The position numbers were made by a program, and so were the translations under genes. From the NCBI RefSeq assembly GCF_026343295.1, contig NZ_JAPELY010000002.1, positions 620,001-684,000 of the forward strand: 64,000 nucleotides of DNA, written 5' to 3'. The notes under the pieces were generated by a model. It worked only from the letters and a program-made list of their open reading frames with translations, did no database searches and was not told the DNA's origin. Positions 6,951 to 18,042 of this stretch are shown one piece after another. This DNA is from Streptomyces sp. NBC_00083 (GTDB lineage: Bacteria > Actinomycetota > Actinomycetes > Streptomycetales > Streptomycetaceae). Positions within the stretch are counted from its first letter, which is position 1. Each line of letters opens with the position of its first letter.

Positions 6951-9287
6951 ATGTCCCACGTCGGTGACCCGAACGGGAGGGCGCCCCGGATCGTCGCGGC
7001 GATCCGGACCGCGGCCTCTCTGCGGTCGCGCTCCGTCGCGCTCCTGACCAGCGGAGTGCTCGCGCTCCCCGTGCTGACCGGCTGCGGCTCCGCCGACAGC
7101 GGGACCGCGGCAGGCGCCGCGCCCCAGGACATCGGGGCCGCGGCCCGGTCGCAAGTCGCCGACGGGGGCACCCTGAAGTGGGCCGTCGACGCGATGCCCG
7201 AGACGCTCAACACCTTCCAGGCCGACGCCGACGCCACGACCCAGCGGGTCGCCCAGGCGGTGCTCCCGGCCCTGTTCACGCTGGACGACCACGGCCGTCC
7301 ACAGCGCAACGCCGACTACCTGGAGTCGGCCGAGGTGGTCCAGCGCGAGCCCAAGCAGGTCGTGCTCTACAAGCTCAACCAGAAGGCGGTGTGGAGCGAC
7401 GGCCGCGAGATCGGCGCCCCCGACTTCGTCGCCCAGTGGCGCGCCCTGAGCGGCAAGGACTCGGCGTACTGGACCGCACGCAACGCCGGGTACGAGCGCA
7501 TCGAGAAGATCGAGAAGGGCGCCAACGACCTGGAGGTCAAGGTCACCTTCGCCAAGCCCTACGCGGACTGGCGCTCCCTGTTCAGCCCGCTCTACCCGAA
7601 GGACGTCACCGGCACCCCCGACGCCTTCAACGACGGCGCCCGCACCACGCTGAAGGCGACCGCGGGCGCCTTCCGGCTCAAGGAGGCCGACCGCGCCAAG
7701 GGCACCGTCTCCCTGGAGCGCAACCCCCGCTGGTGGGGCCTGCCCGCCAAGCTCGACGCGGTCGTCCTGCAGGCCGTGCCGCGCGACAAGAGGGCCGCGG
7801 CGCTCGCCGCCGGCTCGGTCGACATGGCCGAGATCGACCGGGCCGACGCCGACCGCATCGCGCTCGCCGAACGCGACAAGGGGCAGGCCGTCACGCACGG
7901 GCCGGGTGCCGCCATCACCCCCGCCTCCGCGCTGCGCTCCTGGGCCGTCGCGCACAGCGGCGAGGAGGAGAAGGCCGAGGCGGAGCGGCAGGCCCGCAAC
8001 GAGACCCTGGCCGCCGTCGACAAGTACGCCGCCGAGCAGGCCGGGCTGCGCGGCTTCGCCGTCCGCAAGACCCTGGAGCCCGCTTACACCCAGCTCGCCC
8101 TCAACGGCGCGTCCGGGCCGCTCTCCGACGAGCGGGTCCGGCGCGCGGTGGCCCGCGCCCTGAACCGCAAGGAGCTCGCCGAGGCGGTCCTCAAGCCGCT
8201 CGGCCTGCCCGCCCAGCCGCCCGGCAGCCACCTCGCGCTCGCCGGACAGGACGCGTACACCGACAACAGCGACGCCCTCGGCAGCCAGGACACCCAGGAG
8301 GCGCGGGCGCTGCTCGCGGACGCCGGGTGGACGGCCGGCGGCGCCCGGCAGAAGCCCAAGCAGGACGCGGCGAAGGCCGGCAGCAAGCCCGAGGGCGAGC
8401 AGGAGTCCGAGGACGGCAAGCGCCTGGCCACCGGGAACCACCCCGACGACGAGGGCACGTACATCGTCGGCGACGACAAGCCCGGCAGCTCGGGCGCGGG
8501 CGCCGCGTCCCGTACGTATGTGCTGGCGCCCGGCCGGGTCGCCGCGCTCCAGCAGGCCGCACTGATGAGCCAGGCCCGCCTCTTCGACGGCGAGCCCGCC
8601 GAGCAGGTCAACAAGGGCGCCGACAAGCACACCAAGACCGAGGCCAGGCCCAAGGGCGGCGCTCCCGGCGCGTACGCCCCGAAGGGCACCGCGGCGCCCG
8701 CGCCCCAGAGCGGACCGCTCGGCAAGGACGGCAAGCCGCTCACCCTGCGCTTCGTGCTGCCGTCGGGCCCCGGCTCCCAGTCGCTGCGCGACGTCGGCGA
8801 CAAGGTCGCCGCCATGCTGAAGTCGGTCGGCATCAACACCGAGATCATCAAGGTCGCCGACGACAGCTACTTCAAGGACCACATCGCGTCGGGCGACTTC
8901 GACCTGGCGCTCTACTCGTGGCCCGGCACCGCCTACCCGGCCACCGACGACCGGCCCATCTTCGCCAAGCCGGAGCCGGCGGCCGACGGTTCGCTCCTCG
9001 TCGAGCAGAACTACAGCCGGGTCGGCACCGACCACATCGACCAGCTCTTCGAGCAGGCCGCCGGCGAACTGGACGAGGACGAGGCCCGCGACCTGGTCCA
9101 GAAGGCCGACGCGAGGATCTGGGCGGCGGCGGGCTCGATCCCGCTCTACCAGCGTCCGCAGCTCGTCGCCGTGAAACCGAACGTGGCCAATGCGGGAGCC
9201 TTCGGTTTCGCCGGCCCGCGCTTCCAGGACATCGGGTTCAAGAAGCCGGAAACGGCGCACAACGGATCGAAGAACACCAAGGAGTAG
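6951..9287 (+). CDS. Orphan ABC transporter peptide-binding lipoprotein with a large insertion (SBP_bac_5 family)
   Basis: This 778-residue protein is about 200 residues longer than the usual family member. A signal peptide ends in the lipobox LTGC, so the protein is predicted to be anchored to the outer face of the membrane. The solute-binding fold begins at GGTLKWAVDAMPETLNTF. A charged, low-complexity, Lys/Glu/Pro-rich insertion of about 130 residues (roughly 462-594) splits the C-terminal lobe, and the conserved fold resumes at LTLRFVLPSGP. A charged helix rich in Glu and Arg near residues 340-365 is another addition. No permease or ATPase accompanies it. A perfect terminator hairpin follows. 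It may supply substrate to one of the importers downstream; that is inference. Confidence 0.85.
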   Translation: MSHVGDPNGRAPRIVAAIRTAASLRSRSVALLTSGVLALPVLTGCGSADSGTAAGAAPQDIGAAARSQVADGGTLKWAVDAMPETLNTFQADADATTQRVAQAVLPALFTLDDHGRPQRNADYLESAEVVQREPKQVVLYKLNQKAVWSDGREIGAPDFVAQWRALSGKDSAYWTARNAGYERIEKIEKGANDLEVKVTFAKPYADWRSLFSPLYPKDVTGTPDAFNDGARTTLKATAGAFRLKEADRAKGTVSLERNPRWWGLPAKLDAVVLQAVPRDKRAAALAAGSVDMAEIDRADADRIALAERDKGQAVTHGPGAAITPASALRSWAVAHSGEEEKAEAERQARNETLAAVDKYAAEQAGLRGFAVRKTLEPAYTQLALNGASGPLSDERVRRAVARALNRKELAEAVLKPLGLPAQPPGSHLALAGQDAYTDNSDALGSQDTQEARALLADAGWTAGGARQKPKQDAAKAGSKPEGEQESEDGKRLATGNHPDDEGTYIVGDDKPGSSGAGAASRTYVLAPGRVAALQQAALMSQARLFDGEPAEQVNKGADKHTKTEARPKGGAPGAYAPKGTAAPAPQSGPLGKDGKPLTLRFVLPSGPGSQSLRDVGDKVAAMLKSVGINTEIIKVADDSYFKDHIASGDFDLALYSWPGTAYPATDDRPIFAKPEPAADGSLLVEQNYSRVGTDHIDQLFEQAAGELDEDEARDLVQKADARIWAAAGSIPLYQRPQLVAVKPNVANAGAFGFAGPRFQDIGFKKPETAHNGSKNTKE

Positions 9288-9353
9288 AAGAGCAAACCAG
9301 CAGGTCAGAAGCGGGACGAGGTAACCGCTCCAAGCTCAGAACCTGCTCAATTC

Positions 9354-9384
9354 CCTTGCCCGCCGGCCCTGCCGGCGGGCAAGG
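9354..9384 (+). terminator. Intrinsic terminator after the orphan lipoprotein
   Basis: A perfect 13-bp GC-rich stem (arms CCTTGCCCGCCGG and its complement) encloses a five-base loop, about 67 bases after the stop codon. There is no T-tract, as is usual in Streptomyces. Confidence 0.85.
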
Positions 9385-9588
9385 TCGTGTACGCCCCTGA
9401 CCCAGGCTCAAGCACGCCGCGGACCCTGATGGACCCCCTGCTCAAGATCGCCGAAATCGGCCCGGGAGGCCGCCGGTGCGGCTGCCCCGTACCATGGGAG
9501 GCAGCCGTGGCCTGTCTGCCCGGCGGGCGGACGAGGACTCGACCGCGTCAGACGCCTGATCCCACGATCGAGAGAAGCGCCAGTCAGT

Positions 9589-11496
<1,908 letters not shown>

Positions 11497-11512
11497 CGTA
11501 CCGCGTACGCCC

Positions 11513-11551
11513 CGAAGGCCCGGCCCCGCTCACCGCGGGGCCGGGCCTTCG
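11513..11551 (+). terminator. Intrinsic terminator after typA
   Basis: A perfect 17-bp stem with a five-base loop begins 16 bases after the typA stop (left arm CGAAGGCCCGGCCCCGC). Confidence 0.92.
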
Positions 11552-12020
11552 GCGTTGGGGGCGGGGGGAGCGCCAAGGGGGAGAGGGAGGGCGCCGAGGG
11601 GTTTGGACGGCGGGGTACACACGCGCGGGTGATCAGTGCCGAAGAGGCTCGTACGCTCCGGTCGGCGGCCTCTAGGGTCAAGTTGTTTTAAGGGGCATCC
11701 TGTTCGGATATCGACCGTCGCTCTCCGGAAGATGTGTTAACGGTCCGTTTCGGGTGTGTCTGTCTGTGCTCATTTTGTCCGGATTTCGGGCCGTTGCCCG
11801 AAGCTGATGTTGTCAAAACGAGACCCTTTAAGTGTGGTTTACAGCCCGGCCGTACTTAATAGTTGGCTCCATTGAGCTCGGGTCAATGGGTCACGCACTG
11901 TGGGGAGTGCCGACTCACGAGCACACTCGGGGTACTTGACGTAGAAGCGCTGTCAGGGGTGTCAGCGCGCGTAGAAGTACCCCTCTTGTAGTGACAAGTG
12001 GACTCATGAGGAGGAAACCC
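11552..12020. promoter_or_regulatory. Long upstream region of the first peptide importer operon
   Basis: This 469-base gap has no gene and is noticeably AT-richer than its surroundings from about 11690 onward, as expected of a regulated promoter region. Candidate -35-like words are TTGTCA at 11810-11815 and TTGACG at 11936-11941, but neither has a good -10 partner at standard spacing. GTAGAAG occurs twice (from 11941 and from 11971), and the short inverted repeat CTTGT-AGTG-ACAAG lies just before the start. The words CAAGTGG and ACTC before the ribosome site recur ahead of the second operon at about 18018. Confidence 0.45.
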
Positions 12021-13652
12021 ATGCGTGGTGCTACGAGCGCCAAGTGGGTCGCGGGAGCGGCAATCATCGCCCTGGCTGCGACCGCTTGTGGTGGCGGCAA
12101 GGACAGCACGGACAACTCGGGCGCGGCTGCGGACCCGACAGGTGTCTTCAGCTACCAGAGCAGCGAACCGCAGCACCCGATCCAGCCGGCCAACGTGATG
12201 GAGACCGGCGGCGGCCGCATCACCGACGTCCTCTTCTCCAAGCTGGTCGACTTCGACCCGAAGTCCGGCGCGATCGAGAACGTCGTCGCCGACTCGATCA
12301 AGCAGGACGACGCCAGCCACTACACCATCAAGGTGAAGCAGGGCTGGACGTTCCACAACGGCGAGAAGGTCACCGCCAAGTCCTTCGTGGACGCCTGGAA
12401 CTGGGGCGCCAACGCCAAGAACGCGCAGCAGAACGCTTCGTGGTTCTCGGACATCAAGGGCTACGACGAGGTCCACCCGGAGAAGGGTGACCCGAAGGCC
12501 GACAAGATGTCGGGTCTGTCCACCCCGGACGACTACACGATCAAGGTCGAGCTCGCCAACCCGGCGCCGTACTGGACCTACAAGCTCGGCTACAGCGCCT
12601 ACGCGCCGCTGCCGTCGGTGTTCTACACCAACCCGAAGAAGTACGGCGAAGAGCCCATCGGCAACGGCCCGTACCAGTTCGTGAAGTGGAACCACAACCA
12701 GGACTTCCTCACCAAGGCGTACGACAAGTACGCCGGTGCGGACAAGCCGAAGAACGGTGGTGTGGACTTCAAGTTCTACACGACCTCCGAGGCCGCCTAT
12801 AAGGACACCGTCTCCAACAACCTGGACGTGCTGGACCAGGTCGCCCCGAGCGGCATGGCCACGTACCACCAGGACCTCGGCAAGCGCGCCGTGGACGCCC
12901 CGCAGAACTCGATCCAGACGATCGCCGTCGCCACCTACGCGGACGCGATCAAGGGTGTCAAGGACCGCGGCAAGTTCATGCAGGGCATCTCGATGGCGAT
13001 CGACCGGGACACCATCACCAAGACGGTGCTCCAGGGCTCGCGTACCCCGGCCACCGGCTACGTGCCGCCGGCCGTCAAGGGCTACCTCGCCGACGCCTGT
13101 GGTGACGTCTGCAAGTACAACCCGACCAAGGCCAAGCAGCTCGTGACCGAGGCCGGCGGCGCCAACGCGTCCATCTCGGTCCTCTACAACGCCGACGGCG
13201 GCCACAAGGAATGGGTCACGGCGGTCTGCGCCAACATCACCCAGGCCACCGGCGTCAAGTGCGAGAGCGACTCCAAGGCGGACTTCAAGACCGTCCTGGA
13301 CGTCCGCACCAACAAGAAGGTCCAGAGCTTCTACCGCTCGGGCTGGGTGCAGGACTACCCGCTGAACGCCAACTTCCTCAAGGACCTGTACGGCACCACC
13401 GCCGCGGGCAACGAGGGCGGCTACTCGAACAAGACGTTCGACGACCTGACGGCCAAGGCCGACAAGGCGGCGACCCTCGACGAGTCGGTCAAGCTGTACC
13501 AGGACGCCGAGAAGTCCCTCTACGCGGACATGCCGGCCATCCCGCTCTGGTACTACAAGACGAACGCCGGCTACTCGGCCAACGTCAAGAGCGTCACGTA
13601 CGACACCTTCGGCAAGCCGGTCTTCACGGCCGTCGAGGTTCTGAAGAAGTAG
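12021..13652 (+). CDS. Oligopeptide ABC importer 1, substrate-binding lipoprotein
   Basis: This is a 543-residue SBP_bac_5 protein with a signal peptide ending in the lipobox AATAC followed by a Gly-rich linker. The ATG at 12021 was chosen over an upstream in-frame ATG because GAGGAGG sits at the right spacing. Conserved family elements include AKSFVDAWNW, IGNGPYQFVKW and ISMAIDRDTI. It heads a five-gene operon and would capture peptides outside the cell. A 16-bp hairpin after the gene should keep its mRNA more abundant than the permease message. It is strongly similar to the protein at 18043, including an almost identical leader (MRGAT.AKW.AGA). Confidence 0.93.
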   Translation: MRGATSAKWVAGAAIIALAATACGGGKDSTDNSGAAADPTGVFSYQSSEPQHPIQPANVMETGGGRITDVLFSKLVDFDPKSGAIENVVADSIKQDDASHYTIKVKQGWTFHNGEKVTAKSFVDAWNWGANAKNAQQNASWFSDIKGYDEVHPEKGDPKADKMSGLSTPDDYTIKVELANPAPYWTYKLGYSAYAPLPSVFYTNPKKYGEEPIGNGPYQFVKWNHNQDFLTKAYDKYAGADKPKNGGVDFKFYTTSEAAYKDTVSNNLDVLDQVAPSGMATYHQDLGKRAVDAPQNSIQTIAVATYADAIKGVKDRGKFMQGISMAIDRDTITKTVLQGSRTPATGYVPPAVKGYLADACGDVCKYNPTKAKQLVTEAGGANASISVLYNADGGHKEWVTAVCANITQATGVKCESDSKADFKTVLDVRTNKKVQSFYRSGWVQDYPLNANFLKDLYGTTAAGNEGGYSNKTFDDLTAKADKAATLDESVKLYQDAEKSLYADMPAIPLWYYKTNAGYSANVKSVTYDTFGKPVFTAVEVLKK

Positions 13653-13723
13653 CGACCAGGCCGCTAACGGTCGATCCACCCCGGCGTTCCGACATCGCGT
13701 CGGCGCCACACCGTTCGCGCAGG

Positions 13724-13768
13724 GCAGCCGGCCCGCCCCTCCCACGAGGAGCGGGGCGGGCCGGCTGC
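13724..13768 (+). terminator. Intercistronic hairpin between binding protein and permease (operon 1)
   Basis: A perfect 16-bp GC stem (left arm GCAGCCGGCCCGCCCC) encloses a 13-base loop. It stands 72 bases after the binding-protein stop and 25 bases before the permease start, where partial termination or 3-prime mRNA protection would raise the level of the lipoprotein. Confidence 0.8.
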
Positions 13769-13792
13769 TGAGCGGCTGACTATGGAGGCTCG

Positions 13793-14722
13793 ATGGGGCG
13801 CTACGTCGCAAGGCGACTGCTCCAGATGATCCCGGTGTTCATCGGGACCACTCTGCTCATCTTTCTGATGGTGTACTCACTTCCCGGCGACCCCGTCCGG
13901 GCTCTGTGGGGCGACAGACCTGCCGACCCGCAGGCGATGGCGCGGCTGCGCCACGAGTACTGGTTCGACCGACCGGTCCTCGCGCAGTACTGGCACTATC
14001 TCAGCAACGTCGTCACCGGCAACTTCGGCACCAGCTTCGTCACCGGCCGTAAGGTGATCGACGTCATGGCCGAGACGTTCCCCGTGACGATCCGGCTGGC
14101 ACTGATCGCTTTCGCCGTCGAGATTGTGGTGGGCCTCTCGCTGGGCCTCGTGGCCGGCCTGAACCGCGGTCGCGTCTGGGACAAGCTGGTGCTCGTGATC
14201 ACGCTGCTGCTGATCTCGATCCCGATCTTCGTCCTCGGCTTCATCTTCCAGACGATCTTCGCGGACCAACTCGGCTGGGTCACACCGACCGTGCAGGACT
14301 CCAACGACATCACGCAGCTGATTCTGCCCGGTGCCGTCCTCGGTTCCCTGTCGTTCGCCTACATCGCGCGGCTCAGCAGAACCTCGCTCGCCGAGAACCT
14401 GCGCGCGGACTACATCCGCACCGCCATCGCCAAGGGCCTGCCGCGCCGTCGCGTCGTGGGCATCCACCTGATGCGCAACTCGCTCATCCCGGTGGTCACC
14501 TTCCTCGGTACGGACCTCGGCGCCCTCATGGGCGGCGCGATCGTGACCGAGGGAATCTTCAACGTGCACGGCATCGGCAACACGCTGTACCGGTCGATCA
14601 ATCAGTCGGACAACGCCACGGTGGTCGGCATCGTGACGATCCTCGTGATCGTCTACCTGCTCTCCAGCCTGCTGGTCGACCTGCTGTACGCCGCTCTGGA
14701 CCCGAGGATCCGCTATGCCTGA
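13793..14722 (+). CDS. Oligopeptide ABC importer 1, permease (OppB/DppB type)
   Basis: This is a 309-residue inner-membrane permease. The N-terminus MGRYVARRLLQMIPVFIGTTLLIFLMV and the first periplasmic segment with DP.A..RL are typical of the B-type subunit. About six transmembrane helices are predicted. The cytoplasmic coupling loop YIRTAIAKGLPRRRV is the EAA-type motif that contacts the ATPases. A GGAGG site precedes the ATG. It overlaps the next permease by eight bases (ATGCCTGA). Confidence 0.94.
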   Translation: MGRYVARRLLQMIPVFIGTTLLIFLMVYSLPGDPVRALWGDRPADPQAMARLRHEYWFDRPVLAQYWHYLSNVVTGNFGTSFVTGRKVIDVMAETFPVTIRLALIAFAVEIVVGLSLGLVAGLNRGRVWDKLVLVITLLLISIPIFVLGFIFQTIFADQLGWVTPTVQDSNDITQLILPGAVLGSLSFAYIARLSRTSLAENLRADYIRTAIAKGLPRRRVVGIHLMRNSLIPVVTFLGTDLGALMGGAIVTEGIFNVHGIGNTLYRSINQSDNATVVGIVTILVIVYLLSSLLVDLLYAALDPRIRYA

Positions 14723-15656
14723 GACCCTCAACAAGGCTTCCGCCGGGGCCGCCGAGACCCCCGCCGTCACCCCGGTGCCCGTCACCGCGGAGAAGGCCCG
14801 CAGTCTCTGGTCGGACGCGTGGCGCGACCTGCGCCGCAACCCCGTCTTCGTGATCTCGGCGGTCCTCATCGTCCTGCTGCTCGTGATCGCGGCCTTCCCC
14901 GGCCTGTTCACGTCGGTCGACCCGGACCACGCCGACCTCGCCAAGCACTACCTGGGCGTGCCGAACTACAGCCACGTGTTCCAGGAGGACTGGTTCGGCT
15001 ACGACGTCCAGGGACGCAGCATCTTCGCGCGCGTCCTGTTCGGCGCCCGCGCCTCGATCATCGTCGGCGTCTGCGTGACGCTGGTCGTGACCATCCTCGG
15101 CGGAGTCGTCGGCATGCTCGCCGGCTACTTCGGCGGCTGGTTCGACTCGCTGCTCTCCCGCATCACCGACGTGTTCTTCGGCATCCCGCTGCTGCTCGGC
15201 GCGATCGTCGTCCTCAACGCCTTCACCCACCGCAGCGTGTGGACCGTGGTCCTCGCACTCGGCGTCCTCGGCTGGACCCAGCTCGCCCGCGTCATGCGCG
15301 GCTCGGTGCTGACGGTCAAGCAGGCCGACTACGTGCAGGCCGCCAAGGCGCTCGGCGCCGGCACCGGGCGGATCATGCTCCGGCACATCCTGCCGAACGC
15401 GATCGCCCCGGTGATCGTCGTCGCCACCATCGCGCTCGGCGGCTACATCGCCGCCGAGGCGACGCTGTCCTTCCTCGGTATCGGGCTTCCGCCCAGCACC
15501 GTCTCCTGGGGCAACGACATCTCATCCGGCCAGACCGTCATCCGTACCGCCCCGCACGTGCTGTTCTTCCCCAGCGCCATGCTGAGCATCACGGTGCTCG
15601 CGTTCATCATGCTCGGTGACGCGGTGCGCGACGCTCTCGACCCCAAGCTGCGCTGA
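14715..15656 (+). CDS. Oligopeptide ABC importer 1, permease (OppC/DppC type)
   Basis: This 313-residue second permease has a cytoplasmic N-tail, then the DLRRNPVFVIS segment that begins most C-type subunits. The EAA loop YVQAAKALGAGTGRIMLRHILPN and the C-terminal LSFLGIGLPP motif are both present. It overlaps the upstream permease and is followed 14 bases later by the first ATPase. It pairs with the B-type subunit to form the translocation pore. Confidence 0.94.
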   Translation: MPETLNKASAGAAETPAVTPVPVTAEKARSLWSDAWRDLRRNPVFVISAVLIVLLLVIAAFPGLFTSVDPDHADLAKHYLGVPNYSHVFQEDWFGYDVQGRSIFARVLFGARASIIVGVCVTLVVTILGGVVGMLAGYFGGWFDSLLSRITDVFFGIPLLLGAIVVLNAFTHRSVWTVVLALGVLGWTQLARVMRGSVLTVKQADYVQAAKALGAGTGRIMLRHILPNAIAPVIVVATIALGGYIAAEATLSFLGIGLPPSTVSWGNDISSGQTVIRTAPHVLFFPSAMLSITVLAFIMLGDAVRDALDPKLR

Positions 15657-15670
15657 GGAGGGCGTACGAC

Positions 15671-16729
15671 GTGACCATCATCGAAGAAACCGCGAGCGTC
15701 CCGGCGCCCCGTGCGGGCGACGACAAGGGCGGCCCGCTGCTCGAAGTCCGCGACCTGCACGTCGAGTTCCACACCCGTGACGGTGTGGCCAAGGCAGTCA
15801 ACGGCGTCAACTACAGCGTCGACGCCGGCGAGACCCTTGCCGTGCTCGGCGAGTCCGGCTCCGGCAAGTCCGTGACCGCTCAGGCGATCATGGGCATCCT
15901 GGACATGCCGCCCGGCAAGATCCCGCAGGGCGAGATCCGCTTCCGCGGCCAGGACATGCTCAAGATGTCCGCCGAGGAGCGCCGCGCCATCCGTGGCCGG
16001 AAGATCGCCATGATCTTCCAGGACGCGCTCTCCGCGCTGAACCCCGTGCTGAGCGTCGGCTACCAGCTCGGCGAGATGTACCGGGTGCACCAGGGCCTGT
16101 CCAAGAAGGACGCCAAGGTCAAGGCCATCGAGCTGATGGACAAGGTCAAGATCCCGGCCGCCAAGGCCCGGGTCGGCGACTACCCCCACCAGTTCTCCGG
16201 CGGTATGCGCCAGCGCATCATGATCGCCATGGCGCTCGCCCTCGAACCGGACCTGATCATCGCCGACGAGCCGACCACCGCGCTCGACGTGACCGTCCAG
16301 GCCCAGGTCATGGACCTGCTCGCGGAGTTGCAGCGCGAGTACAACATGGGTCTGATCCTGATCACCCACGACCTCGGCGTCGTCGCCGACGTCGCGGACA
16401 AGATCGCGGTCATGTACGCGGGCCGGATCGTCGAGACGGCCCCGGTGCACGAGATCTACAAGCGCCCCGCGCACCCGTACACCAAGGGTCTGCTCGAATC
16501 GATCCCGCGCCTGGACCAGAAGGGCCAGGAGCTCTTCGCGATCAAGGGCCTGCCGCCCAACCTGATGCGCATCCCCGACGGTTGTGCGTTCAACCCGCGC
16601 TGCACCATGGCGCAGGACGTGTGCCGCACCGACGTTCCGGTGCTGCACCAGGTGACCGAGCAGGACGGCACCGAGCTGGTCGGTCGCGGCAGCGCCTGCC
16701 ACTTCTGGAAGGAGACGATCCATGGCTGA
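15671..16729 (+). CDS. Oligopeptide ABC importer 1, ATPase (OppD/DppD type)
   Basis: This 352-residue ATPase starts at a GTG with AGGAGGGC upstream. Walker A is GESGSGKS, the ABC signature is FSGGMRQR, Walker B is LIIADEPTTALD, and the switch His follows in THDLGVVADVADK. The C-terminal oligopeptide extension has CAFNPRC, with further Cys in the DVC and SAC segments. That cysteine cluster is common in this subfamily and may hold an Fe-S cluster. It ends overlapping the next ATPase by eight bases (ATGGCTGA). Confidence 0.95.
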   Translation: MTIIEETASVPAPRAGDDKGGPLLEVRDLHVEFHTRDGVAKAVNGVNYSVDAGETLAVLGESGSGKSVTAQAIMGILDMPPGKIPQGEIRFRGQDMLKMSAEERRAIRGRKIAMIFQDALSALNPVLSVGYQLGEMYRVHQGLSKKDAKVKAIELMDKVKIPAAKARVGDYPHQFSGGMRQRIMIAMALALEPDLIIADEPTTALDVTVQAQVMDLLAELQREYNMGLILITHDLGVVADVADKIAVMYAGRIVETAPVHEIYKRPAHPYTKGLLESIPRLDQKGQELFAIKGLPPNLMRIPDGCAFNPRCTMAQDVCRTDVPVLHQVTEQDGTELVGRGSACHFWKETIHG

Positions 16730-17870
16730 CCTCGAAAAGAAGGACGAGGCCGTGGACGCCACCCCCAACGTCACCTCCGTCGTCAAGACCGACGCCTCCA
16801 CGACCACCGAGGTCGAGGCGATCCTCGACGCGCCGGTCGACCGGGGCGAGCCGATCCTTCAGGTCCGCAACCTGGTCAAGCACTTCCCGCTGACCAGCGG
16901 CATCCTGTTCCGGCGGCAGGTCGGCGCGGTCAAGGCCGTCGACGGCGTCTCCTTCGACCTGTTCCAGGGCGAGACCCTGGGCATCGTGGGCGAGTCCGGC
17001 TGTGGCAAGTCCACCGTCGCCCGGCTCCTGATGACGCTGGAGCGGGCGACCGCCGGCGAGGTCTTCTACAAGGGCCAGGACATCACCAAGCTGTCCGGGC
17101 GTGCGCTGAAGGCGGTCCGCCGCAACATCCAGATGGTCTTCCAGGACCCGTACACCTCGCTGAACCCGCGCATGACGGTCGGCGACATCATCGGGGAGCC
17201 CTTCGACATCCACCCCGAGGTGGCTCCGAAGGGCGACCGGCGGCGCAAGGTCCAGGAGCTCCTGGACGTCGTGGGCCTGAACCCGGAGTACATCAACCGG
17301 TACCCGCACCAGTTCTCCGGCGGTCAGCGCCAGCGCATCGGCATCGCCCGCGGCCTGGCCCTCAACCCCGAGATCATCATCTGCGACGAGCCGGTCTCCG
17401 CCCTGGACGTCTCCGTCCAGGCGCAGGTCATCAACCTGATGGAGAAGCTCCAGGACGAGTTCAACCTGTCCTACCTCTTCATCGCGCACGACCTGTCGAT
17501 CGTCCGGCACATCTCCGACCGGGTCGGTGTGATGTACCTCGGCAAGATGGCCGAGATCGGCACCGATCAGCAGATCTACGAGCACCCGACGCACCCCTAC
17601 ACCCAGGCGCTGCTCTCCGCCGTCCCGGTCCCCGACCCGGACGCGCGCGAGCACCGCGAGCGGATCATCCTCACCGGTGACGTCCCCTCGCCCGCCAACC
17701 CGCCGTCGGGCTGCCGCTTCCGCACCCGCTGCTGGAAGGCGGAGGACCGCTGCTCCACGGAGGTCCCGCTGCTCGCGATCCCGGAGCGCTTCCAGGGCAT
17801 GGACAGCCCGGTGGCGCACGAGTCGGCGTGCCACTTCGCCGAGGAGAAGGACGTGGTCGGCGCGGCCTGA
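16722..17870 (+). CDS. Oligopeptide ABC importer 1, ATPase (OppF/DppF type)
   Basis: This is a 382-residue ATPase with an extra 45-residue acidic and Thr-rich N-tail not found in its duplicate at 22621. Walker A is GESGCGKS, the signature is FSGGQRQR, and Walker B is IIICDEPVSALD. The F-type mark of an early LVKHFPLTSGILFRRQ segment before the core is present. The C-terminal extension contains CRFRTRCWKAEDRC. It closes the operon and is followed by a very strong terminator. Confidence 0.95.
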   Translation: MADLEKKDEAVDATPNVTSVVKTDASTTTEVEAILDAPVDRGEPILQVRNLVKHFPLTSGILFRRQVGAVKAVDGVSFDLFQGETLGIVGESGCGKSTVARLLMTLERATAGEVFYKGQDITKLSGRALKAVRRNIQMVFQDPYTSLNPRMTVGDIIGEPFDIHPEVAPKGDRRRKVQELLDVVGLNPEYINRYPHQFSGGQRQRIGIARGLALNPEIIICDEPVSALDVSVQAQVINLMEKLQDEFNLSYLFIAHDLSIVRHISDRVGVMYLGKMAEIGTDQQIYEHPTHPYTQALLSAVPVPDPDAREHRERIILTGDVPSPANPPSGCRFRTRCWKAEDRCSTEVPLLAIPERFQGMDSPVAHESACHFAEEKDVVGAA

Positions 17871-17880
17871 CGCGCTCCGC

Positions 17881-17926
17881 ACGGGTGGGCCCGCGGTTTC
17901 CTCACCGGAACCGCGGGCCCACCCGT
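17881..17926 (+). terminator. Intrinsic terminator after importer operon 1
   Basis: A stem of about 18 perfect pairs, extendable by a G-T and a C-G pair, encloses a six-base loop. It begins 10 bases after the last ATPase stop. It separates operon 1 from its tandem copy. Confidence 0.92.
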
Positions 17927-18042
17927 CCGTGTGCCCGTCCGTGCGCCCGTACGGCGCTGGTAAAGGTGCGGTACGCGTATCTCCGGGGTGATATTTGGGC
18001 CTAAGTGAGACTTGGACTCAAGTGGGACTCTAGGAGGACTCC

